This document shows, piece after piece, positions 11,640 through 22,560 of a DNA stretch of 64,000 nt. How positions within the stretch are numbered: position 1 is the first letter of the stretch; each line of letters starts with the position of its first letter. Both the position numbers and the translations under genes were made by a program. Under the pieces are notes generated by a model. It ran no database searches. It saw only the letters and a program-made list of their open reading frames with translations, and was not told the origin of the DNA. The DNA comes from Proteles cristata cristata (Eukaryota > Chordata > Mammalia > Carnivora > Hyaenidae): positions 372,001 to 436,000 of the forward strand of contig JAESUZ010002554.1 in NCBI GenBank assembly GCA_017311185.1, read 5' to 3'.

Positions 11640-12215
11640 AAGTATGTAATGCTGCTTTCTATCCTCAAAAGTTGTGCTGAAAGCTCCCCTGAGTTCTACA
11701 TTTTTGTGTGTGAAGTGGATAATCTTTATTTATCCCTATGGATCCATCCTGTACCATTTTCTACCTTGTCCTGTTTCCCAGGGAGCAGATATCTATGGAC
11801 TACAACAACCAAGAGTTTGCGCTACATCTGACTACTATTTAGATTTGACCAGTTGAGAGCATCAGCAGCAGGTTAGAAATTGACAAAAGAGAGGTTGGGG
11901 TATTTTGTGCCCTGGCTGGCTGCATGCCCTTCTGTGATATTACAGTGGCTACATTCTGCTATATCATCATATAAGTTCTGCAGGATTTCCTCTCCTACAG
12001 ATATAATTATTTCTAGGTTTTTATGTTGCCTCTCTCTCCCTGCTCTGCAGCCCCAAAGGTAATAAAGATTTCCGCCCCTTGTTGAAGGAAACTTCATCAA
12101 CATGTATTGGTTTTTCTTAGACCTGCTCACACCTTTGTAAATAATCCTTTTATTAAACTTGCTTCGCTTACTCTGAGTTAGCCATCCTGTTCTACTAGGA
12201 CGCTGCTACAAGAGA
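11640..12215 (+). repeat. Ancient interspersed repeat, family uncertain
   Basis: The stretch ending 'cctttgtaaataatcctttt', 'attaaacttgcttcgcttac' and 'gccatcctgttctactagga' resembles a widespread mammalian repeat 3' end, with an ATTAAA signal-like hexamer. The upstream part is non-coding in all frames beyond short chance frames. I cannot place it confidently as LTR or LINE. Confidence 0.35.
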
Positions 12216-12314
12216 CATACTTTTTCTTATTCAAAGTGAGAGTAAAACTGAAAAGTGAATGAAGAGCAAACTATTATGAGAGAAGTTTCTGGGTAAGCAA
12301 AGAAACTGCATGTT

Positions 12315-12545
12315 TCATTGAGAAGAGTAGAAGCCTTGAAGTCGGGTGGACCCAGCTTGTTCCAGGCTCCAACTCTTCCTACATGTGGGACTAGAGACCA
12401 GTTACTTAAATCCGTTGTGTCTCAGGATTGTCCCACGTAAAATGGGGATGAAAAGTCTCAACAGGACTAGTGGGAGAATTACTGATACCATGCAGGGTGC
12501 TCCTGGCACGTCGTAGGCACTCAGTAAATGGTGCTTTTATCACCA
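12315..12545 (+). repeat. MIR SINE, sense
   Basis: 'Cttgaagtcgggtggaccc', 'gggactagagaccagttact', 'cgtaaaatggggatgaaaag' and 'cgtaggcactcagtaaatgg' follow the MIR consensus almost end to end. Confidence 0.8.
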
Positions 12546-12611
12546 GCAATAACTTCCACCAACAAGAGCACATTCAAACAACAAATCAGAAATGTTTCTT
12601 TAAAAACAACA

Positions 12612-12858
12612 GTGGGGTGCCTGGGTGGCTCAGTAGGTTAAGCTTCTGACTTCGACTTTGGCTCCAGTCATGATCTCAACAGTTCATGAGTTCGAGCCCC
12701 ATGTGGTCCTGATCTCATGGTTCATGAGTCTGAGCCCCACATCTGGCTCTGTGCTGACAGCTCAGAACCTGGAGTCTGATTCGCATTCTGTGTCTGCCTC
12801 TCCCCCACTCACGTTCTCTCTCTCTTTCTGTCTCAAAAATAAACATAAAAAATTTTAA
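12612..12858 (+). mobile_element. Can-SINE with internal tandem duplication
   Basis: Typical head and tail, but the B-box block is present twice: 'tgatctcaacagttcatgag' followed by 'ttcgagccccatgtgg', then 'tgatctcatggttcatgagt' followed by 'ctgagccccacatctgg', giving about 45 extra bases. Flanked by AAAACAACAG and AAGACAACAG. Confidence 0.88.
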
Positions 12859-12960
12859 AGACAACAGAGCTACAGTGATTTTGACAAGGAAGAGAAGGAG
12901 AAAGTTCTGTGTACATTTCTACGTTTTTTTCACCAATGCTTATTATTTAAATAAATGTGC

Positions 12961-13038
12961 TTTCCTACAATCTACTATTGTAGGAAATCTACAGTACAAA
13001 TCTACGATACAAATCTACTTTCCTATACTATTATAGGA
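12961..13038. repeat. Two perfect hairpins separated by short direct repeats
   Basis: First: 11-bp arms TTTCCTACAAT / ATTGTAGGAAA around a 5-base loop (12961-12987). Second: 7-bp arms TCCTATA / TATAGGA around CTAT (13021-13038). Between them are AAATCTAC-type direct repeats. No known role. Confidence 0.7.
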
Positions 13039-13039
13039 G

Positions 13040-13727
13040 AGTGTGTTTATATTTTATAGGACCAAATGGCATCCTGAGACAATGCCCATTTATGGGCCAT
13101 CAATTCTAAAATATTTCTGAAGAAGATGTAAAGTTTTGCTAAAGCACTTAATTCATTGTGAGATTAGAACAAGAGTCAGACAACTACATTTGTTATTTTT
13201 TTTAAATCTCTCTCTTACGGACATAATGTAAAACCCATTAAGTCATAGTATCATTTTATTTGAATACAAATGTTCCAAAATTCTTCTAACCATTTGCTTG
13301 GTAGAGTTTTCAGAGTTCATTCTATTAAAAAACAAATATATTTCTTCACATGAGTCTTAGAATGAGTTAGTTTTCTTGAAGAGAAATCTTACCAACAGAG
13401 TTTATCTTTAGAAAATGTATATTTTACACTAAGAAAATCAATGATTTTTTTCTTTATTTCCCAATTGTCTCTTTGAAGTTTTCTAAGAATCTGTTGGGTT
13501 TTTTGTTTTTTTTTTCAATTAAAAAACTCTGTATCAACTCAAAGCCCATTGAGTTAAATGGTATTTGAATAGCAACTTTTCCTCCTTTGGTGTTAGATGT
13601 TTTATGAGAATGCATTTTTAGAAGATATCTTATTTGCAATTACATCTCCTGGACATTTGGATATTCACAAGTAAAATGTTATTTCAGGAGATTCCTATAA
13701 ATATGCCAGCATTTATGAAGTGCTTTT
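13040..13727. other. No feature recognised
   Basis: AT-rich, no credible gene. The minus-strand 61-codon frame at 13454-13639 is lysine/asparagine rich from AT bias. Confidence 0.5.
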
Positions 13728-13743
13728 AAAACATTTGGAAGTT

Positions 13744-13967
13744 GGGGCGCCCGGGTGGCTTAGTCGGTTAAGCGTCTGACTTTCGCTCAGGTCATGACCT
13801 CGCGGTTCGTGGGTTCGAGCCCCGCGTCGGGCTCTGTGCTGACTGCCAGCTCAGAGCCTGGAGCCTGTTTCAGTCTGTGACTCCCTCTCTCTCTGACCCT
13901 CCCCTGCTCATGCTGTCTCTCTCTCTCCTAGAAATAAAAAAAAATATTAAAAAAAATAAAATAAAAT
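13744..13967 (+). mobile_element. Can-SINE, young subfamily
   Basis: Almost consensus young copy (GCGCCCGGGTGGCTTAG head, CTGACTGCCAGCTCAG core, CCTAGAAATAAA tail). Exact 15-bp duplication AAAACATTTGGAAGT at 13728-13742 and 13968-13982. Confidence 0.94.
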
Positions 13968-13982
13968 AAAACATTTGGAAGT

Positions 13983-15245
13983 AGCTAATTGTTGCTTTAG
14001 AAAAATCTGTTCTAAATATAGAAAATGACACATTGGCTGCTGTTGACACATTTATCCATGTATCCTTGAACTCAGGAGCTGCACAGGCTTACCCGAATTG
14101 ACATGTTGCTGCATTCTCTTCTCTGGTTATTAGCTTTAAGGGGTAGTTATCAAATATTATTCAAGGGTAACAGGTAAAGCCACACAAGGAAAGAAATGAA
14201 ACTTTGGAACAAAGAAGAAAAATGTTCTGAATGCTGTGGGGGTAGCTGATGTTAATCACTCCGTGCAAAGAACAGATACTGTTATGCCAAGCAGAATGTG
14301 ACAGTATTGAATGTGGAACTTTGAAAAGAAACATTCTTTAGAATGTTAGGATATCAGACTTTCAGCTTAGACTATATTGGTTTCCAGCAAAGATGTTGTG
14401 TATAATAGCTTTGGAAACACTCAGTAGTTCAGGAAATGAGAAAGCACTGCACTGAAGACCCATAGGAAGGGAGATGCAGAGCTGTACGTGGGACGGACAT
14501 TTGTTTCATTTGTTTCATCTTCAACATCATTTCCTCTGTTTTCCTTAAGTGTTGCATTTGACAAATATTTTCAGCGCTTAACGTTTTATATGGGGAGCTT
14601 TCTACTTTATATGCATCATCCTTTGAAGAAAATGTGTTGAACCCAAGAATTATAAATGAAGATGGAGAAGTAGGAGTAGGAATACACCAAAAAGAAGCCC
14701 CTCAGATTACCTTCATAGACAAGACTTCACTGGCGTGACCACCTGGGATAATTACTGAAAATGTACCTTTCCTCTGTCTTCAATCCTTGCCCATACCTAC
14801 TATGACCCAGATTTTACTTGGTCTCAAAATTGAATTTAAGATGAGTAACATTCATTAATTGAACATTCTATGTACTAATGCATTTGCATTATCCTTTTCA
14901 CTTTTCAATCACCACTTTGGAAATTTACACTAACAGAGATTCAGCAGATGGGCAGGTGAATCTGGAGGTTGGTAAAAACAGATGTGCCTATAAGCTATGT
15001 TCTTTATGCATTTTAACCTCTACTGGAATGAACTTGGGCAAATAATCTTTACATTTCAATGTTGTGAACTTGGGGCTGAATAGATGGTGTTCAGGAGTTT
15101 TGAACTAATTTGTAGATGCACCTTGATGTGGTAGTTTTCTCTTGGAATATGAATGCCTTTCCCCTTATTTATCTGTGTGACAAAAGTAATATTGCTTTTC
15201 CTTTCTCAGTTTCAATTCCCCTTCACTAAAAGATATAACAATACC
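13983..15245. other. No feature recognised
   Basis: Non-repetitive, intron-like sequence. No open frame with splice sites compatible with exon A was found. Confidence 0.45.
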
Positions 15246-15460
15246 CGGGGGTGTGTGGGTGGCTCAGTCAGTTAGGCATCCGACTTCATCTCTCCACTCA
15301 GGCCTTGAGCTCATGGTTTGTGCATTCAAGCCCTGCTTTGGGCTTTGCACTGGTGGTGGGGAGCCTGCTTGGGATTCTGTTTCTCCCTCTCTCTGCCCCT
15401 CCCTCTCTCACTCTCTCTTTCTCTCTATCAAAATAAATAAATAAATAAACTTAAAAAAGA
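15246..15460 (+). mobile_element. Can-SINE, older generic type
   Basis: GGGGTGTGTGGGTGGCTCAG head, GGGAGCCTGCTTGGGATTCT body and (AAAT)n tail. Flanks ATAACAATACC / ATAACAATTCC form the duplication. Confidence 0.88.
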
Positions 15461-15909
15461 AATAACAATTCCTCCTCTGTAAGATTGTTGGAAAATCAAA
15501 TGTAGTGTATATATGTTTAAGGGAAATTAGGGTATAAAAAGAAGGGCTCAGTTTAGTAAATAGTAATTTGAATGTGTGTGTATTAGGTTTTAATTACTTG
15601 CTACTTAGAGATTTAAATGGTTACCTTTATCCATTTAAATGGTTAGGTTTGTTTATTTGTTTGTTTTACAGAAGTTTTTAAAAGTATAAAAGGTCAACTG
15701 AAAGCTGTTTATTTCTCAGGACTGTTTGACAAAATTCTCACCTTTCCTGACAAAATAAAAAACAAAATGAATTCAATTAGTTCAATTAGTCCTTATGTGG
15801 TGCTTTTCAAGAATACTTTCCTGAAATAGCCATCACAAGAATTAAAATGTATTTGTTGACTTTTGCTGATTATTTCTCACTTCTAAACCTCGCCATTTTG
15901 AATTTGCAG
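15461..15909. other. Intron or upstream flank of exon A
   Basis: AT-rich, no repeat named. Contains the direct repeat ATTTAAATGGTTA twice (about 15612-15650) and two adjacent copies of AATTCAATTAGTTC-like sequence near 15770. Ends with the exon A polypyrimidine tract. Confidence 0.5.
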
Positions 15910-16104
15910 GTATGAATATAAGCAAGAGTGAGATAACAACAGAAACTTCATTAAAACCATCTCGGAGGTCACTGCCTTGCCTTGCTCAGAGCTATGCCTA
16001 CTCAAAGAGTTTGAGCCAATCTACCTCACTCTTCCAGTCAACGGAGAGTGAATCTCAGGCTCCCACTTCTGTGACCTTAATCTCCTCTGACAGAGCTGAG
16101 CAAG
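15910..16104 (+). CDS. Coding exon A of an unidentified serine-rich protein (internal exon)
   Basis: This is a 195-nt exon. The acceptor is a pyrimidine-rich stretch ending TTTGCAG at 15909 and the donor is CAAG|GTGAGC. It opens with two bases (GT) completing a split codon, followed by an in-frame ATG at 15912, so coding probably continues from an exon upstream of the window; a start at this ATG is the alternative. From the ATG it encodes 64 residues beginning [13 protein letters not shown] and ending SDRAEQ. Seventeen of the 64 are serine, with a basic patch (KPSRRS) near residue 16 and an STESESQ stretch near residue 43. There is no membrane segment or recognisable domain, which suggests a disordered, phosphorylatable region. 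The last base, G, is phase 1 and joins the TT of exon B to make a Val codon. I do not recognise the gene. The exon call rests on splice signals, phase agreement and composition. Confidence 0.78.
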
Positions 16105-16659
16105 GTGAGCTGCTATCTTGTTCTTTTGTTGAACTTGCAGAGTCAGCGTTTTCAAGCCATTCCTTCCTTCCTTCATCCACTTTACTAGTATTTATTAGAG
16201 CTCTTAGCAGTAAGGCTAGCATAGGAAGACCAGTATACCAGTCAATGGAAGGCCAGTTCTTGGCCAGATATGTTTTCACTTCTTATTTGCCTTGAAAGTA
16301 GCCAACGTTCTGGGCACCTGGACCTAATACTTTCTGTTGGTGGGAACATACAGACCAGCTAGACCAGACTAGCTCATTCTCATTTCTGGTGAGAATTTAT
16401 AACCAGTAACTGAGTAGAATATGTCAGCAGTAATCAAATCAGTTTCCTGAAAAGAAAGACCAAAAATTTTAAATAATATTGACAATAAAGCAATGAAGAT
16501 TTGGCTTTGGTCAAAATATAACCAATCCCCCTGTTATTCAGTGGATTAGGTATGTTTTTATTTTCCCATCCCATCTTTTTGTCTTATGAGAGTGCATTCC
16601 TTTATGATTCCTTGGGGTTGTTTCTTCCTCTGGATAACTTTGAAAATACCAGGATTCTC
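16105..16659. other. Intron A-B, first part
   Basis: Intronic, beginning with the GTGAGC donor. The continued open frame after the donor (to 16295) is probably fortuitous read-through. Confidence 0.5.
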
Positions 16660-16885
16660 GGGGCACCTGGGTGGCTTGGTTGGTCAAGCGTCCAAATTTG
16701 GCTCAGGTCATGATCTCACTGTTCATGGGTTCCAGCCACATGTCAGGCTCTGTGGTGACAGTTTGCGGAGACTGGAGCCTGCCTCAGATTCTGAGTATGT
16801 CTCTCTCTCTCTGTCCTTCCCCCACTCATACTCTCTCTCTCTCTCTCTCCCAAAATAAATAAAACGTTAAAAAATTTTTAAAAAA
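16660..16885 (+). mobile_element. Can-SINE, older type, within intron A-B
   Basis: GGGGCACCTGGGTGGCTTGG head, body and AAATAAATAAAACGTT tail. A 17-bp duplication flanks it: GAAAATACCAGGATTCT (16642-16658) and GAAAATACTAAGATTCT (16886-16902). Confidence 0.9.
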
Positions 16886-17184
16886 GAAAATACTAAGATT
16901 CTATTTTCAATTATATTGTGAAATCATTACCAATTATCAGCAGCTTACATTCATGCCCAATAACTACTTTTCTAGGAGCTAATTATTCAAGAAAATAAAA
17001 GGCTTTAAAATATAATGGAGATACATCTTGCTCTTACTGAGTGAAAATTTAATTAACCAATTTCAACTCATTAACTTAAAAACGTTTATATTTGGCTATC
17101 ATTTGGGTATCAGCCACCGTGGTCATTTTTTATATATTAATGTTTCTTTTTCCCAAAACTATGAATGGCTTTTTTTTTTTCCAG

Positions 17185-17253
17185 TTAATGCTGAGGATAA
17201 AAAAGACTCTGTGCTCAAATGCTCTTTCGCTGACCTTAGTGACTTTTGCTTGG
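17185..17253 (+). CDS. Coding exon B of the same unidentified gene
   Basis: This 69-nt exon (23 codons) follows an uninterrupted T run ending TTTTCCAG and is closed by the strong donor TTGG|GTAAGT. Read in the frame fixed by exon A it is open throughout: V-NAEDKKDSVLKCSFADL and then SDFCL. It is acidic and mixed-charge with two cysteines, unlike the serine-rich exon A. Entry and exit are both phase 1, so the exon could be skipped without breaking the frame. The intron separating it from exon A is about 1.08 kb. The trailing G combines with CC of exon C to give Ala. No domain is recognised. Confidence 0.75.
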
Positions 17254-18315
17254 GTAAGTTGATTTCTAGTACTTCCTACTCCTTTACCCCCTCTTCAAAC
17301 ATAAGCTGCCTTCTTCAAATCAATAACATTATTTTTTTTTTTAAGAAAAAAATTCAGGCTTGGTCTTTAGCATTTGATGGATGAGCATAATAATCTAAGG
17401 TGAAAAAATGAGTAAGCTATTTCATGTACAGCCTGAAATTCGAGTAGTATAAGATTTTTAATGAACAGTAACCTCATAACTAAAAACTTTAACACTTTCT
17501 TTCAATTCTCTGTCAGTAAGCAAATTCATACTGTTATTTCTAGATTTATCAAATTTCAGCAGTATCCTTTGATCCCCTGTTGTGTCAGATGAAGATTTAG
17601 CTTATTTGTATGACCTTTCAATTATTCATAGTTATATTGCCATTTAAAATTTCAAAACTTTCTACTGATTTACTTTGTAGCTTTAAGTAGTATATTTATA
17701 CCTTTTACCGTGTTCCTTCACATTTTAATGATATCTCTTGACTCTGCACTTGGCAAATATATCACTACGATGCAAATATTGCCTTAGCAGTTCCAAATTT
17801 TTATGACCTCTGTGCCACTCTTGAGTGTTCCTAGAGTCAAGGTCACATTGTTGCCCCTTTCCAACCCTCCATCAAATACTCAAAATCATGCCACACTAAA
17901 CTTTCTTCTTTATCCCACAAATGTTTATTAGTCTTATTCTTCCTAGATTATGTTTCGTTTTGTTTTCTTTTTCTTCTTGGGAGGAGAAAATATCTTCTAA
18001 ATATTCTTTTATTCCAGATTCTTATTTTTATATCCTTTATCTCATTCTTCTTCTTTAAAAAAATTCTTGGTATTAACTGGATTCTTGTTGGATTACTGGA
18101 TTCAGTCTAGTTTCCAATTTCCAACATATTCCTCTTTCTTAGTTTTTAGTCTCATTTTTTTTTTTTGAGGATATCCTGAGGCAACTACCTCTGAAGGCTC
18201 ATGTAAGATACAGACTTTCTAAGTTATTGTATCTCTGAAATTACTTCAGTTCACTCTTACATTTCATTTTATTTTCTTGGTTATAAAGTTCTAGGTTAAA
18301 GATCATTTTCCTCAG
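17254..18315. other. Intron B-C, first part; no feature
   Basis: AT-rich intronic sequence with T runs; no exon candidate seen. Confidence 0.5.
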
Positions 18316-18470
18316 GATGCCTGGGTGGTTCTATGGGTCAAGCATCAAACTCTTGATTTCATGAAATCATGGTTCAGGAATTCAATCCCCACATCAAACT
18401 CTTTACTGACAGCGTGGAGCATACTTAGGATTCTCTCTTTACCCCTCTCTCAAAATAAATAAATAAACAT
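18316..18470 (+). mobile_element. Can-SINE, old and shortened
   Basis: GGATGCCTGGGTGGTTCTAT head, GAGCATACTTAGGATTCTC body and (AAAT)n tail. CATTTTCCTCA / AATTTTCCTCA flank it. Confidence 0.8.
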
Positions 18471-18747
18471 TAAAAATAATTTTCCTCAAAATCCAGAGAC
18501 TGATTCACTGTTGTTTAGCATCCATTGTTACTGCTAAAAACCCAATTGCTGTCTGATTCTCGTCTGTCAATGGTTTTTTTCTTCTCTCTGTGCACTTTTA
18601 TTATCTTTATTTTTGCGTGTTACAAAGTTATACAACATAATGATTGGGTTTGTGTACATGTATGTGTGTGCATTTGTTTTCATCTCATGATTTTGATTTC
18701 TGCCTCAGTTGTGGCAGATGTCCTGCACTTTTCTTCCAAATGAATTT

Positions 18748-18752
<5 letters not shown>

Positions 18753-18835
<83 letters not shown>
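18753..18835. repeat. Compound microsatellite (CT)n(GT)n
   Basis: About 25 pure CT units pass directly into about 16 pure GT units. Long uninterrupted runs suggest high length variability. Confidence 0.95.
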
Positions 18836-18836
<1 letters not shown>

Positions 18837-19261
18837 GAGGGAAGGGTGAGGTCATATACTTATATTTGATATCCAGGAGTCTTTTTTTGTTTTCAGAGCA
18901 TCTTATTGTATTTCATGAACACAACATCTCTAAACTCTCTAATTACTCCTGTGATTATTTAAGTTTTCCTTTGTTTTTTTTTAAGGTTTAGGCTACTGTT
19001 GCAGAGATTCATTTTTCTGACTGCTTAAATTAGTCATTCTCTTTTAGGCTGTAGAATTTCCAAGAATTTCTGGTGATCTTTGTTCATACATTTACATAAG
19101 CTGGATAGAAAGAAAATAAAGTCGGGATTTATCAGAAAGTGATATTACTCTGCTCCAACACTTATTTTCTGACCTCAGTGTGAATTTATTTATAACCTTC
19201 AGAAGGTTAGTCCTAGAGTTTCAGTAGTGAGCATGTCGGTGGCCTGGCTACAATGCCTATA
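18836..19261. other. No feature recognised
   Basis: Intronic, AT-rich. Confidence 0.5.
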
Positions 19262-19440
19262 TCAGTGATTCTCAACTCTGGCTACATATTCTAGTCACCC
19301 AGGGGCTTTCAAAACTCTCTGGGTCCCAACTCCAGAGAATCAGTTGTAATTGGTCTCAAGTGAATTCAGGATCCATAATTTTAACTATGCCTCAGATAAA
19401 TATTAAAGGTAACAAGAATTAAGAATTTCTAGCCTGAAAC
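19262..19440 (+). repeat. MER5-type (hAT-Charlie) fragment
   Basis: 'Cagtgattctcaactctggc', 'tagtcacccaggggctttc' and 'gggtcccaactccagagaat' follow the MER5A 5' half in order. Confidence 0.6.
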
Positions 19441-19687
19441 ATGTATCTTGATTTCTCTCTAAGGGCATCCTCTAGGTACTTTTTCATAATTTTTCAAACA
19501 ATGAGCTCTGTGATTTATCATAGCATTCTGAATTACTGCAAATTAGTCCTATTTCTTATAATACTCACTTTTGTGTGTGTGGCACACACAAAATAGTGCT
19601 GGCTTATTAAGTTTCCTAATTAAAGAAAGACAGCCACCAGCAGGTTCATTTCATCTACAACATCAACATCAAAAATAACTTTTCATC

Positions 19688-19912
19688 GGGGCGCCTGGGT
19701 GGCTTAGTCGGTTAAGCGTCCGACTTTCGCTTAGGTCATGATCTCGCGGTTCGTGGGTTCAAGCCCGCGTCGGGCTCTGTGCTGACTGCCAGCTCAGAGC
19801 CTGGAGCCTGTTTCAGAGTCTGTGTCTCCCTCTCTCTCTGACCCTCCCCTGCTCACACTGTCTCTCTCTCTCTCTCTAGAAATAAATAAAAACCTTAAAA
19901 AAATAAAAAAAT
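19688..19912 (+). mobile_element. Can-SINE, young subfamily
   Basis: Young diagnostics present (TTTCGCTTAGG, CTGACTGCCAGCTCAG), with the longer GTTTCAGAGTCTGTG variant. Exact 14-bp duplication AATAACTTTTCATC at 19674-19687 and 19913-19926. Confidence 0.94.
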
Positions 19913-19926
19913 AATAACTTTTCATC

Positions 19927-21328
19927 AGAACATATACAGTCTATTAGAGTACAAAGGTCTTTCCCAGAGTAATTAATTCTGAAAGTGGTGACTATTGTTA
20001 TTTTCTGATAAGAAGACAAAAGCAAGAATGGAAACCTTGTCCAAAGTATCCATACAGATGACATAGTTTGCAAAGCTCCTTTCACTAATAATTCTCCCAA
20101 ATTAATACTTGTTAAAAGCTAACAATAACTCTGGTCATGCAAACCTTTCCATTCAACTCTATGCATCTTATTTTGATAAATTGCCATCACATATGTCAAC
20201 ATTTTCACTAAATGCTTAATGTAATTGGATGTCCTAACCCCATGTTTTCTTCCTCAATCTAAAGATTTGACTTGTGTTCCTGTCTCTCCAGCCTTTGTAC
20301 CCTATAATCAATATTTTAGCATCTCCAGTATCTATATACCATTTATTCCATTTAAGAAAATATCACAGCTTCTAGGGATTAAAGGGATTAAAGCATGTAC
20401 ACATGAGGTATTTGCCTTTACAGTGAAGATGAGATTGAATCTCTGGCTGATGGTAGTATCGCCAAGCAGTTCAGGAATCCATCTCGATATAACACCTGGC
20501 TGGAAAGTACTCTTTTAGAGTCAGCTGCATATCTAAAACATGAATGATTTTATTGTCTTTGAGAAGAGATCCAGAAAAATGACATCAAATATACCAAGCG
20601 TGTAATTAAATAAAACATGAGTATTTTAGCAGTACATACTCTTTTTAAATTCAACCACATTACATTTTCTAATTTTCCTTTTAGAGTGCAGGCTGCCAGC
20701 TTCTGGGTCAGTTAATGCGTTTCCAAGTACCAAAAGGCTCTAATACAATTTTTTTGGAACCTGACTGATGCACCTAATTAATAGCTTTTTTTAATATATA
20801 GTGAACTACTTCGAACTGTCCCATGAGAATATCAATGCTGCGGCAAGGTTAACTGCATGTGCTCAGTGTTCCGTTGAGGATGAATATTTCTCACCATTCA
20901 AAATGATAGCTATGGAAGAAGGAACATTCATGGTTTTGTTGATTTAAAGCTGGACATTTCCACTAAGATTGCCTAACAAGAATTTGCAGAATATTATGGA
21001 TAAAATGCTGGTTTCCCAGACAGGCATTGGCTACATTCCCATTGTTGTATCTACTGGCTTTGTCACTGTGGCATATTATTAAATACTCTGAGTTTAGTAA
21101 TCTGATTTGTAAATTGGAGTTAATGATCAATACTTTGCAAGATTATTGAAATAAATGACGTGACATAACTCCATTAGACTCCTAGCACAGCATCATGGAG
21201 GTTCAACAATATTTGCCCATTGCTTTATTCGATAACTTATAAGCTTATCTTTCACCTCAATTTTTTCTGGGCTCAGGGATATTTTCACTAACCAGCTGTT
21301 TCTATTATTACCAAAATGTGATTTTTAA
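19927..21328. other. Intronic; includes an open, protein-like stretch
   Basis: Mostly featureless. From 20804 to about 20947, after a TATATAG acceptor-like sequence, the plus strand is open for about 47 codons: NYFELSHENINAAARLTAC, then AQCSVEDEYFSPFKMIAMEE, ending at TAA. It has no donor giving the phase-1 exit exon C needs, so it is not called as an exon. It lies in a unique block of about 300 bp that could be conserved non-coding DNA. Confidence 0.35.
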
Positions 21329-21329
21329 G

Positions 21330-21545
21330 GCAGAGTGGAATAGCAATAATTTACCGAACACATATTACACAACTCTCTACCTGCATTATCTCACTAATTC
21401 TTATAACAGTTCCTCGGGTTAGGTACTATTAATAGCCTCTTTTAATAGCTGAGAAAACTGATTAGCCAAGAGATAAAATAACTTGCCAAATGGCATATAT
21501 CTAGCCAATGGAGAATGAAGATTCCAATCCAGGAAATCTTAATCC
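21330..21545 (+). repeat. MIR SINE, sense
   Basis: 'Attatctcactaattcttat', 'aggtactattaatagcctct', 'gctgagaaaactgattagcc' and 'acttgccaaatggcatatat' follow the MIR core. Confidence 0.7.
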
Positions 21546-21861
21546 CTTATCTCCCTTAATCATCACAGTAGGAACACAGTCCTTTGGGTTGAAAAGTGAT
21601 TAGTGATGTCCATAGGCTACTAACTCTGCAAGATGTTGTTAAGTATGAGGCTATGAGCAGCAAAAGATGGGAGTAATGCTGCATGGCAAAATATATTGGA
21701 GAGATGATTGACTGAAGTAAGCTAATCAGGTTGGGAAGGTTAGAATTTGGTTTTTCATCTTTCATTGTTTTTATGGTCATTTGTAAACATTTAATTCTAC
21801 TTTTCATAGAGCAGCTTTCAAAGCCAGGGCACCATTTCACCCTGCACCCTCACCTACACAG

Positions 21862-21915
21862 ACAGACACACAGACACACAGGCACACAGATACACACACA
21901 CACACAGACACACAA

Positions 21916-21952
<37 letters not shown>

Positions 21953-21953
21953 A
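21862..21953. repeat. (CA)n microsatellite, interrupted then pure
   Basis: Imperfect (CACAGA)/(CA) units lead into a pure CA run of about 15 units. Threonine/histidine and valine/cysteine open frames over it are artefacts of the repeat. Confidence 0.93.
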
Positions 21954-22437
21954 CAATTATTCTGGAAAGTGCTGATCCATGTAACAGTGAATTCAAGATC
22001 TTGATGTAACAGTCCTCTTTCCTGTCAGCCCTGGAAGCCCGCCCATCATCACCCACCACCCACCCCTTCTCTTGTTAGTGTTCCGTAAAATGACAAGGAC
22101 AGAAAGATCCATACTGACAAGTAACTGATACTTGATTCTGCCCACACTCGTGCTACAGCAAAATCAGGTAACTTTGATGTGATATAATTGGGGCTTATTA
22201 AAACCAACATAACTTTAGTCCAACCAACCAAAATATACATCTACCTAATCTTGTGAAGTCTACATTTTGCTCACATTATGAAATGGATCCCTTAGGAGGT
22301 GAATTATATTAGAGTGGTAAGGTTAGTTGTTTTCTATGAGCTGGAGTGTTCATTTTATTTCTTAAAATAGTTATGGTCAAATGAGTATATGATGATTTGC
22401 TTTCATTTTGTAGTATTAAATAATCTCCACTAATTTT

Positions 22438-22553
22438 TAAAAAATATTTTAATGTTTATTTATTTTTGAGAGAAAGAGAGAGAGAGAATATCTGAAGCAG
22501 GCTCCAGGCTCTAGGCTCTGAGCTGTCAACACAGAGCCTGATGTGGGACTCAA
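22438..22553 (-). mobile_element. Can-SINE, antisense, truncated at its head
   Basis: Complement of the tail, CT-rich body and core (GAAGCAGGCTCCAGGCTC, CTGAGCTGTCAACACAGAGC). The tRNA-like head is absent. Confidence 0.8.
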
Positions 22554-22560
22554 AGAGAAA

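Noticed and set aside
21862..21953. Regular repeat array considered as CRISPR or satellite
   Set aside because: Simple CA dinucleotide microsatellite without spacers.
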